Of a stretch of 64,000 nucleotides of DNA, positions 36,107 to 47,700 are shown piece by piece (within the stretch, counting starts at the first letter, position 1; each line of letters opens with the position of its first letter). The notes below the pieces were generated by a model. The model saw only the letters and a program-made list of their open reading frames with translations. It was not told the DNA's origin and made no database searches. The translations under genes and the position numbers were made by a program. The stretch covers positions 4,276,536 to 4,340,535 of the forward strand of contig LNAC01000032.1 in the NCBI GenBank assembly GCA_002007465.1, read 5' to 3'. The stretch comes from Ailurus styani (Eukaryota > Chordata > Mammalia > Carnivora > Ailuridae).

Positions 36107-36358
36107 TTAACAATTGTCCCTGCCAGGAAATGCCCCCTCACACTCCAGTCTAGGCCTGTTTCCTCTTGTTCTATTCTTAGCACATATGGAGAACAGCTGG
36201 TCACCATGCTCTCTGTACCAACCATTCATACACTGGAAAACCAGCAATGGTTTGCCCCTCAGTCTTCTCTTCTCCACGCTGGATAATCCCAGTTCCTTTA
36301 ATTTTTCATCATAGATCTTTTTTTCCAACCCTTTAATCATCTTTGTGATTCCTGGCAA
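36107..36358 (-). mobile_element. CR1/L3 LINE fossil with open frame, in NPNT 3' UTR
   Basis: The minus-strand frame of 83 codons reads with the hallmarks of the C-terminal end of CR1-family reverse transcriptase: TKMIKGLE, then KLKELGLSSVEKRRLRG, then GDQLFS and NRTRGN in the correct order and spacing. CR1/L3 elements stopped moving in mammals very long ago, so this is an ancient remnant. It lies in sense orientation in the NPNT 3' UTR. Translation as a separate protein is unlikely; the segment may be a conserved RNA or DNA element. The full family protein is many times longer, so only its end is preserved. Confidence 0.8.
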
Positions 36359-37732
36359 AAACAGCAGAAAATATTTTGATTACTTCATCAGAAATGAAGA
36401 AAAGCCTCAGGAGTACGTATTTTTTAATATTTTTTAACATGAAGGTAAAATATCCAGGAAGGAAATGTAGTTGGGGGGGGGGGTGATTCCTAGATCCTAG
36501 AATTCCAGTCTTGTTCTCTTGCTCTGAAGTGTGTGTGAATCCATCAAAATGCCTCCAAGCACAGGACTTGCCTCCAATCCTGTTCTGACTTGTCATAAGT
36601 CAGTACATAAGTCATAACTTATATACACAAAGCTAGACCTGCCTAAATGTATATGGACTTAAAAATTAGTATGAAAATCTGTCCCAACAGAGCTTCCTCC
36701 CCCATGGTTCCCCTCACCCTTCCAGGATTCCAAACAGAATCCTTTCTCTGAAACAACCAGAACTTTTACAGAGCTTTTTACAGGTTACCACAGAGAGCCA
36801 TGTTATTGTAAAAACTATTGGTTTTAAAGTATAACCTGAAACAGTGAGGGTCTTATATGGTAACTGCAGCTTCCTATCTACCTGAATGGTTCACTATCCT
36901 TTACAGTGATCAGACTCAAGGCCACAAAAAACTTCATCCCTCCACTACCACACCTGACATCTCTTCTGATTTTCTCTTGCTGCCAAAATAAGGTCATGGA
37001 ACTGGACGACATTTCACTGGGTAGTTTTTAATTCAAGAGATCACAAGCTGCCTTTTCCCTTGCAACTAGAGTCTGTAAATATTAAGAACACGTAACTACT
37101 TAATATTAATAGCACATTTACACAAAACACAATATTACTAACGAGGGATTACGTGCCCACTCTAAATAATTGTCTTTAAAAGAAAAATACAGATAACGAG
37201 AATAAATGCATCTTGATATGTTACACATCCTTCTTTTATATAGTGAATGGCAGTAAAAGTCAGAGTTCAGGTCAGGCCAGAGCTAACGAGGGAAAGGGAG
37301 AAACCAATTTCACAAGCACATTGTACAACATAGCTTAGGGGAAGTCAGTACTACTCGTGGCACAACACTGAACAGATAACAGAATGGCCATTTGCACGAA
37401 TTTCTTTTGAAAACTTCTCCCATCATTTGCTACTACTATGAACACCTCGTAACCAGGACGAAAGATAGCACATGTGCCAAAGGCCTTCCTAAAAGAACCG
37501 TAAGCTGGAAGGTAACACCCAAAGCTGGCTTCGATGCGTCTACAGGGGGCCCTTGTACTCCAAGGAGGGTGTCACTGTTCATTGGAATTGCACAAAAGCA
37601 GGCCACGAGGTGTGGGTCACCCATCAGACTTTCTCCTGACCCACTGACCCATTCTTCTCTTAGGCCTGATAAGAGAGGAGAGGACAGGAGATGAAGATTG
37701 GAAAAAGAAATGAGCAACAGGGGAATTCATTG

Positions 37733-37843
37733 CTAGTTCGGAAGTTGCTCGCGTTCTTCAGAGCAGTGGCCTTTTCTCAGGCTCACATCATCCAATCCAA
37801 TCTCCCCAGCGTGGCCACGCCTTTTTTCACCTCTGAAGATGAC
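37733..37843 (-). CDS. NPNT: nephronectin, terminal coding exon (MAM end)
   Basis: Nephronectin is a secreted basement-membrane ligand of integrin alpha8beta1, important in kidney development. This exon encodes the last 36 residues. It opens VIFRGEKRRGHAGEIG, then LDDVSLRKGHC with the fourth MAM-domain cysteine, and ends SEEREQLPN before TAG at 37733-37735. The acceptor is a CCCCAG at 37844-37849 on the minus strand, and the exon starts in phase 0, matching the preceding exon. From memory the human protein stops right after CSEER, so the final EQLPN would be an extension caused by loss of that stop. The basic KRR stretch is conserved in the family. Confidence 0.95.
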   Translation of the reverse strand, partial: VIFRGEKRRGHAGEIGLDDVSLRKGHCSEEREQLPN

Positions 37844-39214
37844 CTGGGGAGAGAATGCACACACCAGTCAAGCCTCCTCTGGCCCTTCCCAACCAATGCC
37901 CGCTCATTTCGCAAAATAAAGGCAAACTTTCCCCCAAACCGGAGTGAACTTACTCAACAGAAGGAAAGACTAGAACATAACCAGTGTCGCCTGAGGCTTG
38001 CCTTTTGGTAGAAACTCAAATCATCAGTAAACTCTTAATCAGACCACATCATTCGAAGAAATTACTCTAAAAAAAGCCATTCTGGATGACAGACTACTTC
38101 AATTTAGCAATGCTTATGAAGTGGACACTTTGCCAAAGATGACCAAGGTTAGAAAAAAAAAAAACAAAAACGAGATGGAATATAGAGGTGTAGGAATCTG
38201 AGCCAAAGATCTGGAAGATCATAATCACGCAGCCTATCCTAGACGCTTGCTCTTTCCTCCTTGGGTTAAGCTAGCTTTGTTGCCTATAAATGGATTGCAA
38301 CTGAAATCACAATCCAATCAAAATGTTGTTTTACGTATGTAAAGCACACTTTCTTGTATTTTATCTTCTGTAGAGCAACCTCGCTCTTTTAAAAACAGCA
38401 AACTTTCTATGCTATAATTTGAAATGGCTTTATTTTTCCAAACAATATTTTTTCCAAAGAGTAAAACAAATCCAAGATAGATAAAAGCTGTATGATGGCG
38501 TCTATCCCTTTTAATGTAGTTTCTAGAAACCACACCTATAGTCATGGATGCAGAATGTCCTAATAGCAAGTTTTATGAATATGAGCATAAAGATGCTTTT
38601 CCAAATACATTATATTGGCGGGATGCTACCAATCATTTGATTGCTACCTGTGACTTTTTTACTTAAGATCAAATTTACATATGCAATCAAAGCTTTCCTA
38701 CATCCTGTCCCAATAGAATAGGACTTCCAAGCATATTGTTCTCGGTTTCCACCTAAGGCTGCTTAACTATGATCTCTGAGGCAAAATTAGACTTTAAAGA
38801 AATATTTCAAAAAAACCCAAAGAAACAAACAAAAAAGACTATATTTTAGGATAACTCTGAAAAGTAAAGGCATTGCAGAAAAAGGAAAAGCAGGCACAGT
38901 TAAGCTCACCACCCCTGCCCTTTCAAGTTAACTGTTTTTCTTTAATTCTTGATTTTTTTTTCATTAAAAATGGGGCTTTTCACCAAGGTCGGGGGAAGAG
39001 TGGTGCTGTTATCAGAGGCTGCAATGAAGACTGTAAGCAGCAGCAAAGAAGGAATTATAGGAAGAGGCAAAAAATGGAGTTCTCATACCCAGAAAAACAC
39101 AAACCTTTGTGTCTGAATGAATGAAGAGAACAAGGCTTCTTCAGATGCAGATCCTAGAGTTCTCCTATGAAAGGAAAACCTCCCAGGCTCTGCCTCCTTT
39201 GCGGGTCTACTTAC
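37844..39214 (-). other. NPNT: NPNT last intron
   Basis: A 1371-bp intron with GTAAGT at its 5' end (39209-39214) and CAG at its 3' end. I recognise no repeat in it. A homopolymer A run lies at about 38154-38164. Confidence 0.85.
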
Positions 39215-39471
39215 GCTCTTGACGTCAGCCCCTCGCAAGGTGATCTGTGTGTGCCTCCAGCCATGGCCACCATTTCTTCCCCACAGGGCTGCTCCGTGGG
39301 CACCGTGTTTTCTCACAAACACCTGGAGCGCGCCGGAGTGCAGCCCCGTCACCTTGTGCCTGAAGGACAGGCACAGGTCCCCTGAATGCATGAGGTGGCC
39401 GAGAGGTAGCACCAAGCGAGCGGCCTTTCCCCCTGGGCCTTTGGCTCCCGACACTGTCAGATACTGTCCAC
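39215..39471 (-). CDS. NPNT: nephronectin, MAM domain main exon
   Basis: A 257-bp exon encoding the centre of the MAM domain. It reads GQYLTVSGAKG, then RLVLPLGHLMHSGDLCLSF with the third MAM cysteine, RHKVTGLHSG, LQVFVRKHGAHGAALWG, and QITLRGADVKS at the end. It begins in phase 1 (completing a Gly codon) after a TTCCAG acceptor and ends in phase 0 at a GTAAGT donor. Both agree with neighbouring exons. The MAM domain is the C-terminal adhesion module of nephronectin and its relative EGFL6. The exact RHKVTG/HGAHGAALWG text identifies NPNT and not EGFL6. Confidence 0.97.
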
Positions 39472-40264
39472 CTGGAAGGGGAAAAGCAGGGCTGTGTGTG
39501 TACGTGCCGACATCCCTTTCCAGCACCGACGGCGTGGTCGGCAGGCTTACTTTGAATAAACTACAAACCGGGAGAGTCATTTTACAGAACTCCAGATTTT
39601 TGGAAAAAGGTTAGGCCTTACGCCTAGGCCTCCCAGAAAATACTTGGCTCGTGGAGAGTGCAAATTATGCCCAGGATGCAATAATTAGTGATCCTAACAC
39701 TAGGACTATTTCCTGTTGAATATGATCAGACATACACAAGCAGACACAATCTCGCCATCTCTTGATCCTCACCAACGTAGGTTTCTGTTGTCAAGCTGGC
39801 TGGCTGGTTGACTCTAAGTTGTCAGGGAGAATTTTCTATGGGGATAATTAACCTCCAGGCAGTAGAGCAGATGGTAATCTAAAGGGCAACTAGATATGTT
39901 TGCTTTTCTTCTTCTCTGCTTTTTTTTTTTTTTTTTTTTAAATCTCTAAAGCAAGAAGTGTCATTTGAAAAGGTCAGTTTGCTATGCTTCTCACACTGGA
40001 GTACAGCTAACCCCAAGAAGATGCAGAGGTGTTCTGGAAACCTCTACATCTTTCTGGAGCATTAATTGTATTGTAGGTAAGTAGTTTAAGACACTTGTAC
40101 ATCAAAACAAATCTATAACATTATATATAGATTTTTTTATTACATGTACACAAAATATGAAGAAAAACTTTCTCTTTGGACAGGTCACTTTGATGATGTC
40201 CTCAGATCCCTAGGGCGGCAGAGTTTGTGTCCCCCTGTTGTTAGAGTAGCTGCCATTGTGGTGT

Positions 40265-40294
40265 GGGGGAGGGGGAGGGGGTAGTTAAAGCGGG
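40265..40294 (+). other. possible G-quadruplex run
   Basis: Three G5 runs separated by single A bases (GGGGGAGGGGGAGGGGG), then a GGGG about ten bases further on, could form a quadruplex. It is on the strand opposite to NPNT transcription. Confidence 0.4.
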
Positions 40295-40885
40295 GATGCT
40301 GCTTCTCAAGAGAGGGAAAGTTACAAGTAGTATTTTGAAACTCAGTCCATGTGCAAATGACCTTCCCCCCCAGCTGTTTTATTACAGCTAACTGAAAAAC
40401 AGTTTCAGCACTGAGTTAGCCCTCAGAAATATGTGGTTGGAATGTTTAACTGTTTTGGTAGAAATGCTACTTATTTCTCAGTTAAAAGATACGCCATCCT
40501 TTTTTATGCTTTGTATAAGACATGATAATTTGGGAGAGGTCGTATTCTTCAAGTGACTTTTCTACTGAGTCCCCTTTGAGCATTTGAAGGACCAAAGGGG
40601 TAATTTGTGTATACTCTGCCTGTGCCAGACTCATTAGCCTCTTTACCGGGAGAATTCTTAGCCCTGCTAACGAGCCTTTGAGGGGAACACCCCTTTGGCT
40701 TGTTTTGCAGCCGTAGAAGCTAAGGCTTGGAGAGGGGAAGGCACCCAACGTGTCACCCTGCCAGTGAGGGGCAGGGTAATGGTTTGAGCTCAGAACTGCC
40801 TGACCCCCTATTCAGCCCTTGCTGCTCTCAGACTGGAATCACTGGTTTATGGGTTTCTGTACCCCAGGAGACCATGAACTCGCTG

Positions 40886-40976
40886 AGGTAAGAATGGAAC
40901 AGTACATCAAAAACTAATGATGTGCTTACTGTATGGTGACTAACATAACATAATAAAAAATTACTTAAAAAAAAAT
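40886..40976 (+). mobile_element. 5'-truncated carnivoran L1 3' end
   Basis: A ~90-bp piece with 'catcaaaaactaatgatgtg', 'gtatggtgactaacataaca' and a TAATAAAAAA-type tail. It is the 3' terminus of a carnivoran L1, and ATGAACT occurs on both sides. Confidence 0.75.
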
Positions 40977-42351
40977 GAACTAAGTTTTCCCCCCAAACCA
41001 CCCCATTTTATATCCTAGCACATGGTAGGGCTTTGATGTCATTTGCTGAATAAATGATGTTCTAAGAATACAGCAAAAAAACTGCAGGGCAATAGGTCTC
41101 TGAAGCATGTACCTGACTCACCAAAAACACACATAGAATTTCTTATCCTCCTCCCCACCTTGTGCCCTGTCTAATCAATCCAAACAATATTTTGGGCCAA
41201 AACATTTAGATGGGGCTTAAATGTCTCTCCCTAAGTCAGCTCTGAATCATCACAGGTATTTGGGTTAAGACTAAGATATAAGGTTATTACAGTTCACCTG
41301 AAAGTTTTAAGAAAACAAGGATTACCTCAAGACCCCGTGGAATGTACATTCATATCACTATGCAGACATGACCTACAAACAACCTAACGAACCAAGGTAT
41401 CCTAATAGCCAAGTAGTCCTTCTGTATAGGTATTTACAACTAAAATGTAAATCATGATAAATGACGCCATAACTCCTCTTTCTCTGTGGGTACCAGGTTT
41501 TTGTTTTACCATAAAGAATTCTTTCCCTTTTTAATAAAAGAAAATGTTACAAGGGTGGAATAGTAGCTCAAGGAAAAACTGACCTAGTACCCCAAAACAA
41601 GTTACTAATAGGTAAATGAAAAATTTAAACTTCTGTTCCAAAATACTGGTTTAAATATAAAATTATATTAACTATTTTCAAGACTTCAGTTTAAAGCATC
41701 ACAATATCTAAAGTTTGTTTTTGTAGCATTTATTACTTACCAAAAAAAAAAAAAAACTTGCCAGAAAGTTAGGTGATAAAATTTAAATATACTTATTTTT
41801 AACTCTATATCGGTTGGTGCCTTTACAATTTCAGTTTACAAAGAGAATAACATAATATCCATTACTTTACCTGTGTGGTCATAAAAATGAGGGGGAGTTT
41901 TGCAGTGATTTTTTTCTTATATTTTTTTGGCCTAGCTGAGAAACCAGCCCAGATAGAACTAAGATCATTAGGCAAATGATTTACATTTACCTTTCAAATG
42001 CAAAGAACTTATTTTTTTGTTTTTTAAAGAGAAGTAATATAGCAATGCCCACTGCAGCGGAAAAAGGCATAAACAGAAAAGTATAAACAAAATTTAAATA
42101 TGCATGTTCCCAAAAGCCAGAGATAATTACTAATTTTAACTTTTCAACTTTTCTTATGCAAATACATGAACACAAATGTACATGAATATAAACATTTTTA
42201 CAGTGTAATAACTTGCTTTTTTCATTAAATATCAGTCATTTTTCTATGTCAACAGACATTTTTCATAGCTTCAAGTATGCCATTAATAATTTAGCCAATT
42301 TCTCACTGCAGTTTCCAAATTATCACTTTATAATTTTATTTTTCTTTTGTA

Positions 42352-42475
42352 ATTTCAAGTTTTTATTTAAATTCCAGTTAGGTAACATATAATGTAATAT
42401 TAGTTCAGGAACAGAGCTTAGTGATTCATCACTTACATATGACATCCAGTGTTCATCACAAGTGCCCTCCAAATT
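42352..42475 (-). mobile_element. L1 3' end fragment
   Basis: 'tttatttaaattccagttag' and 'gttcatcacaagtgccctcc' match the same L1 3' end as at 33737. Confidence 0.8.
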
Positions 42476-42599
42476 TTCACTTTAAGATAAAAGTACCATA
42501 AAACAGTAAGAAAAGCAAAAAAAAAAAAAAAAAAAAGTTCCAAAAAATGAATAGGACTAAGTTTCCTTTTTATATAAAGAACTTTACAAATCAATAATA

Positions 42600-43060
42600 A
42601 AAACACAAAAAATAAAGGGCATCACAGAAAAAGATTACTTAATTATATGAAAAGATTGTGAACTTTTCACAGTAAGAGAAAATCAAATTAAAATTAAAAG
42701 GGGATGCCTTTTCACCTATAAGCTTGGCAAGGATAAAAAAATAGTTTAATAAGATCTGTTGGGGATGGTTCTTAGATATTACTGGTGGGAGCATAAATTG
42801 CTATAATTCTTATGAAGAGCAACTGAAAAAACTATCAAAATTCAAAATGCAAATTCCCTTTGACCTAGCAATTCCATATCTAGGAATATCCCACAGATAG
42901 ATTCAAGCATATATGAAATGATACATGTACAAGGCGATTCACTGCAGCACCGTTGTGCTAAAATGCACCTCGGATGGCAGGTTAAATACAGTGTGGTATA
43001 TCTAAGAAGGAATGCAATAACAACCGTAAAGAAGAATAAGGGTGTTCTGTATGTACCAAC
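42600..43060 (+). mobile_element. old L1 3' region
   Basis: Sense L1 text: 'aagagaaaatcaaattaaa', 'actggtgggagcataaattg', 'tttgacctagcaattccata' and 'ttcactgcagcaccgttgtg'. Confidence 0.8.
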
Positions 43061-43084
43061 ATAGGACAATCTCCAGCAACAATG

Positions 43085-43260
43085 GCTAATACTATTTTAA
43101 TGGTAACTGTAGGCCAGCCACTGCTTTAAATGCTTTACATACGTTTAATAGACACTATTATCTCCATTTCAATAACTTGCTCAAGGTCAAAGCTAGTGTG
43201 TGGTGGTACCAGCTTTTCAGCCCAAGCCTTCTGGCTTCAAAGTCCACATGTGTGTTAACT
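43085..43260 (-). mobile_element. MIR
   Basis: 'tgtaggccagccactgcttt' followed by 'aaatgctttacatacgttta' and 'aacttgctcaaggtcaaagc' is an inverted MIR. Confidence 0.8.
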
Positions 43261-45003
43261 CTTATAATATATAATCTTTAAGTGACAAAAGCAAGGTACA
43301 GAGTAAGGGCCTATTGTGTAGAAAAATATATCTCTGGAAAGATAACCAAGAAACTGGCTGCATCTGGGGAGGGTGACTGGGAGCCAGGGCTGGGGGCGGA
43401 CGTTTTTATTTTCACTGTTGGTTTATTTTTTCCATTTATGTATATTTCAAAATAACGTTTAATGCTACAACAGACATATTTGCATGTACAAGCTGGCTTG
43501 TTTGCTATGTATTTTAAAGTGAATACCCTGTAGCTATCAGTAGCAGACACAGCGCTGAGTCAGTTTCCTTTAACCCTGATCCCCAGAGATCAGGGTTTCA
43601 GGAAAAGGGCCCCCGGGGTCCAGCCTTGACATTTACAGAAGGGTGTGTCTTCAGGGCGTCACCACATCTGTCAGTAGTGCAATCTTCCATCCCTTAGAGG
43701 CACGTATTAATTTCATGATCTCATAATTAAGTTCAAGACCAAATGTGATAAAACCTAATGAGCACCAGGAAGAGCAGCTAGCAAATGAATGTATTTTGCA
43801 GCTGTTTCTCAAAGTTGTAAGTTTGTTTGATGGTTTTCTTAGAGATATTAGTATGAGAATATCCGCAGATCTGGATGTTGCATAAGATATGCACGTTAGA
43901 AATCAGTTATAATTGTGGAAATCCAAACATATGTTCCCTTACAAATGGTACAGTCTAGATAGAAAAAAAAGTTAGCTTGGTAATTAGATAATACAAAGAA
44001 ATAATTTATTAAATTGGTTATAGTCTTCTCTGGTCTTAGCATGTGATATAACACACTCACATCCCTGAACTTCCTAGAAGAAAAATAGGCATTTTTCATA
44101 ATAAGCCTTATTAGTACTTTTCCATCAGTATCTGGTTAGAATTCCCCAACGTATTCTAAAAAGCTCCTCCCCAATTCCAGCCTGACATATGCCACACACT
44201 CCTACCCTGTCTTCCCCTCTGCCATCTTTTGGTCCTCCCATCCCTTCCCCAAACTGCTGCTCAGCAATCTCTTTGGGAAGACCTGGGGGCATTCCATTCT
44301 GAGTCAGAGGCTCTCAGAGGTGGTGTAGCAGAGGTGGATTTTCTAATCCAACACTTATTCAGTGCTCAAAACATCTTGCTACATGTCACCCAAACGCCTC
44401 CACCAAGGAAGGCGTTCCTTCCTATTCACTGTCATCCTGTTCTCTTTTTCGACAAATCTGACGATTAGCAAGTTCTTTCTGGGAGTGAACCAAAATTGAT
44501 CTTCCTGTAGCGTTTACCTACTGATCTGACTTCTCATCCCCTTGTGGCTCCAGAATAACTGTGACAAATGTTGTCAGTCAAATATTTGAAAAGCAGTCTT
44601 GCTCCATTATTTCTTCTCCAAGCTAAACATTCTGGTTTCTTCATTTGTTTTCCCACAGGCTTTGAGATACTTTTCTATCTAGGTTCTTAGAAGTGACCTA
44701 TGGTTATCTCTATTCTTCTCAGACTAGAGAGAACCCACCAAATAGATTTGCCATTCTGGAAAAAAAATATCCTATTTCTATGGAAATGACCCAACTTTTT
44801 AGTAGCGATGACAGAGGTTTCACTCATACTGATTTCATAATTACTAAAACTCTAAAGGCTTTTGCCCCTCTTATTTGAGTAACTTTCCTTTGCATCCTAG
44901 CTATCAGCAGAAGGGAAGAGGGGAAGGGACAAAACAGAGAAAGAATCACTCCCCTCCAGGGGCCAGAGCTACCCAGTCGCACAAACGGCCACCACTTCAT
45001 TTC

Positions 45004-45215
45004 TTATTTTTTTTTTTTTAAGATTCTATTTATTTATTTGACACAGAGAGAGAGAGATTACAAGTAGGCAGAGAGGCAGGCAGAGAGACAGGGAGAGGAG
45101 GAAGCAGGCTCCCTGCTGAGCAGAGAGCCCGATGCGGGCCTCGATCCCAGGACGCTGAGATCATGACCTGAGCCGAAAGCAGAGGCTTTAACCCACTGAG
45201 CCACCCAGGCGCCCC
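45004..45215 (-). mobile_element. very young CanSINE
   Basis: Near-consensus minus-strand copy with a perfect 14-bp duplication, CACCACTTCATTTC, at 44990-45003 and right of the head (about 45216). It lies in an NPNT intron in sense with the gene. Its sequence closely matches the copies at 31686 and 32095. Confidence 0.96.
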
Positions 45216-45655
45216 ACCACTTCATTTCAATGTGTTCTATGCTACCATCTCCAAATGACAGCTTCAATTTTTTTTTTTTTTGTCTACCATTCTAATTTTC
45301 AACCCTTTCTTTCTAGCAGAGGGCAAGCAAAATTTGGGTCACCATAAATCTAAACATTTACATATGTAACAAATAATAAAAAGTGTTAAAATATAAAACT
45401 GGTTCTAAAATAGAGTATGGAAATTGTAAAAATCAAGAATTTTATATGGATTTTCTACACTGGATGCTTCCATGTAAGTATAATGAATTCCTCTGAGTTT
45501 AGCATGAATAACTCTCACTAGTGTACCTTACTTGAAGTGGTTATTCATCATAACCATGAACAGCATTCACCATTCTATCCTACATGACTGTCAAAGCTGC
45601 TTCATTCTGTAGCAAACGACTTCAGGTCAGCGGTCAGTCAAATCTATACAGGCCT

Positions 45656-45846
45656 GTGGCGCCTGGGTGGCTCTGTGGGTTAAAGCCTCTGCCTTTGGCT
45701 CAGATCATGATCTCAGGGTCCTGGGATCGAGGCCCGCATCGGGCTCCCTGCTTGGCAGGGAGTCTGCTTCCCCCTCTCTCTCTGCCTGCCTCTCAGCCTA
45801 CCTGTGATCTCTGTCAAATAAATAAATAAAAATCTTAAAAAAAAAA
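45656..45846 (+). mobile_element. very young CanSINE
   Basis: Plus-strand copy with a perfect 16-bp duplication, AAATCTATACAGGCCT, at 45640-45655 and 45847-45862. It is antisense to NPNT and about 440 bp from the oppositely oriented SINE at 45004. Confidence 0.96.
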
Positions 45847-45934
45847 AAATCTATACAGGCCTAAAATCTGCTAAGCAGACAGTGCCCACTACCGTAGGGG
45901 GGAAGCCACACGAAGCATAGGGAGGCCTAGATAT

Positions 45935-46110
45935 GAAGTCCACTCTTTAGCTTTGTGGCCTTAGGAAATATATACAACCTCTGGGCCTCAGTATTTCCTT
46001 TGTGAAACATAAGCAATATTACCTGTGTCACAGGATAGGTGAGAGGATTAAACTGAACCAGTGAGATGATGAAGGAGTCAGGACTATAGTAGATATTAAA
46101 TAAATGGTTT
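45935..46110 (+). mobile_element. MIR
   Basis: 'tttgtggccttaggaaatat', 'ctctgggcctcagtatttcc' and 'gtgagaggattaaactgaac' follow the MIR core. Confidence 0.85.
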
Positions 46111-46298
46111 CTCTCTTATCCACAAATATCTGTGACAGTAATAATAATGTACTGCTCAGAGTCAACCTTAAATGAGAGGAACTTCACTGTATGTGGGGGA
46201 GCCCCACTAAAATTTGTTTTATAGCTAAGAGAAATCTAAAAACCCATGTGAACTTATTGAATATTCATATTTTTAAGTTTACCTCAAAATTTCATTTT

Positions 46299-46495
46299 TA
46301 TTTTTTTTAAGGATTTATTTCAGAGAGAGAGCTCATGCACGTGCATGAGTAGGGGGAGGGACAGAGGGGGAGGGAGATAAGCAGACTCCCTTCTGAGTGT
46401 GGAGTCCACCTTGGGGCTCGATCCCAGGAACCTGAGACCACAAATGAGCCAAAATCCAGAGTCAGTCACTTAACCAACTGAGCTACCCAGGCATC
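46299..46495 (-). mobile_element. older CanSINE with palindromic E-box
   Basis: Diverged minus-strand copy ending 'actgagctacccaggcatcc'. Within it, 46332-46349 is the perfect 18-bp palindrome CTCATGCACGTGCATGAG, centred on CACGTG. Confidence 0.88.
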
Positions 46496-47601
46496 CTCAA
46501 ATTTTTCATTTTTAAAAATCTGTTCTATTTCCACCTTAGGGAGAATCTGATGAATATATTTTTGGGCTAATTTTTTTTAAAATAACTTTCTACTCAAAAT
46601 GTGCAACAAGGGCTAATACCACAGGTATCCGCAAGGAACGTGTTACAAATGCAACAAAATCTACACTTTAACAAGGTCTCTAGCTGATCCGTATGTACAC
46701 TGTAGTTAAAGAACTGGTTTAACAGAGCATGTCTTCTCTCAAGTTAACTTGTATGTGTTTTGTGTTTTATCTATATACCTAAGATGCAATTCAAGACTTA
46801 GGCTTTTAAAACAAAAACTTTCATTTTTAAGTCTAGAACCAGGAATATAAAGGGAAGAAAAGAAATTTAACTCCTCACCCTCCCATTTAATTGGCCCCAC
46901 CCACAAGAGATTTAATTACTGAGGGGAGGAAAAAAAACCAACGACAATATGTAAGTAACTTTGCTTCCTGAAACAAGATGACAAAACATCTTGTAAGCAC
47001 TGAAACTTTGTATCAATAGGTAGCATGCAGTTTAAAAGTCTGTTAATTTTCCAAGGTACTATATCTAAATCTACCTCTCTAATAACATTCTCTTGTAGAA
47101 TAAATGGTGGTAATTTATAACTAATTTCTCTAGCATCTAAATTAGATTCAAATTTTTTCCAGAGAAATATTCACAACTTCACAGAAACTTCCAGTGTCTC
47201 TTTCTGCTATGTGTCACGTCTTTTTTTAAAAAAAGGACCAAACCGAGAAAACAATTATGGATGACCACCAGGGCTGATGTACCATTATATTATTTCTCAC
47301 ATGCCTGGGAAAGGGGCACTACAAATAACTTGAAAATTATATGTTAGAATGAGTCTAAAGGTTTTACTTACCAAGCTCTTTGAGAGAAACTAGCTGGCCT
47401 TTTAATGAACTACTTGTCTTCCCATAATATAATTCTAGTTTATTGCTGACTAGTTCACTTAAAAAAAAGAAATACGAAATGTTGGAGGAGATCTTTCTTT
47501 ACTGAATGAAGAGGGTAAACAGAGATATGTTACAGTATTCGTGATTGTAAGAAGCAGGGTCTCCAGATAGGATCAAAGGGATACAGATTAACTGCTTTTA
47601 C

Positions 47602-47700
47602 CTGTCGGATCTCTCACTGGTTCCCAGTGCAAGTCACTGTCTTTTTCCCTGATCCATCCACAAAGCCCATGGTCAAAATTACAACTGTGTATCAGAACAC
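47602..47700 (-). CDS. NPNT: nephronectin, MAM domain start exon
   Basis: A 99-bp exon encoding the beginning of the MAM domain: VLIHSCNFDHGLCGW, then IREKDSDLHWEPVRDPT. The two cysteines (SCNF and GLCG) are the first and second of the four conserved MAM cysteines. The acceptor is TTGTAG at the right edge and the donor is GTAAAA. Both ends are phase 1, completing a Gly codon on each side, so the exon is symmetric. GLCGWIREKD is characteristic of nephronectin. Confidence 0.97.

Larger units (their letters stand above)
35020..37732 (-). other. NPNT: NPNT 3' UTR
   Basis: Contiguous with the terminal coding exon and free of SINEs. It ends at a pair of AATAAA signals near 35041 and 35061. A 3' UTR of about 2.7 kb agrees with my memory of the human transcript's length. 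It contains an (AC)n run at about 36055-36071, an 11-base G run on the plus strand at 36473-36483 and a CR1-derived segment at 36107-36358. The left boundary is inferred from the poly(A) signals; no transcript evidence is available here. Confidence 0.7.
39472..47601 (-). other. NPNT: NPNT intron, 8.1 kb, repeat-bearing
   Basis: Bounded by a GTAAAA donor (47596-47601) and a TTCCAG acceptor. It holds L1 pieces, a MIR pair and three CanSINEs, listed separately. Other parts (39480-40880, 41000-42350, 43265-45000, 46500-47600) show no recognised element apart from poly-T at about 39921-39938 and a G-rich run at 40265-40282. Confidence 0.85.

Noticed and set aside
37001..37007. Six-base miR-378a-3p seed match in the NPNT 3' UTR
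   Set aside because: A 6-mer is expected by chance in a 2.7-kb UTR, and the base needed for an eighth-position match is absent.
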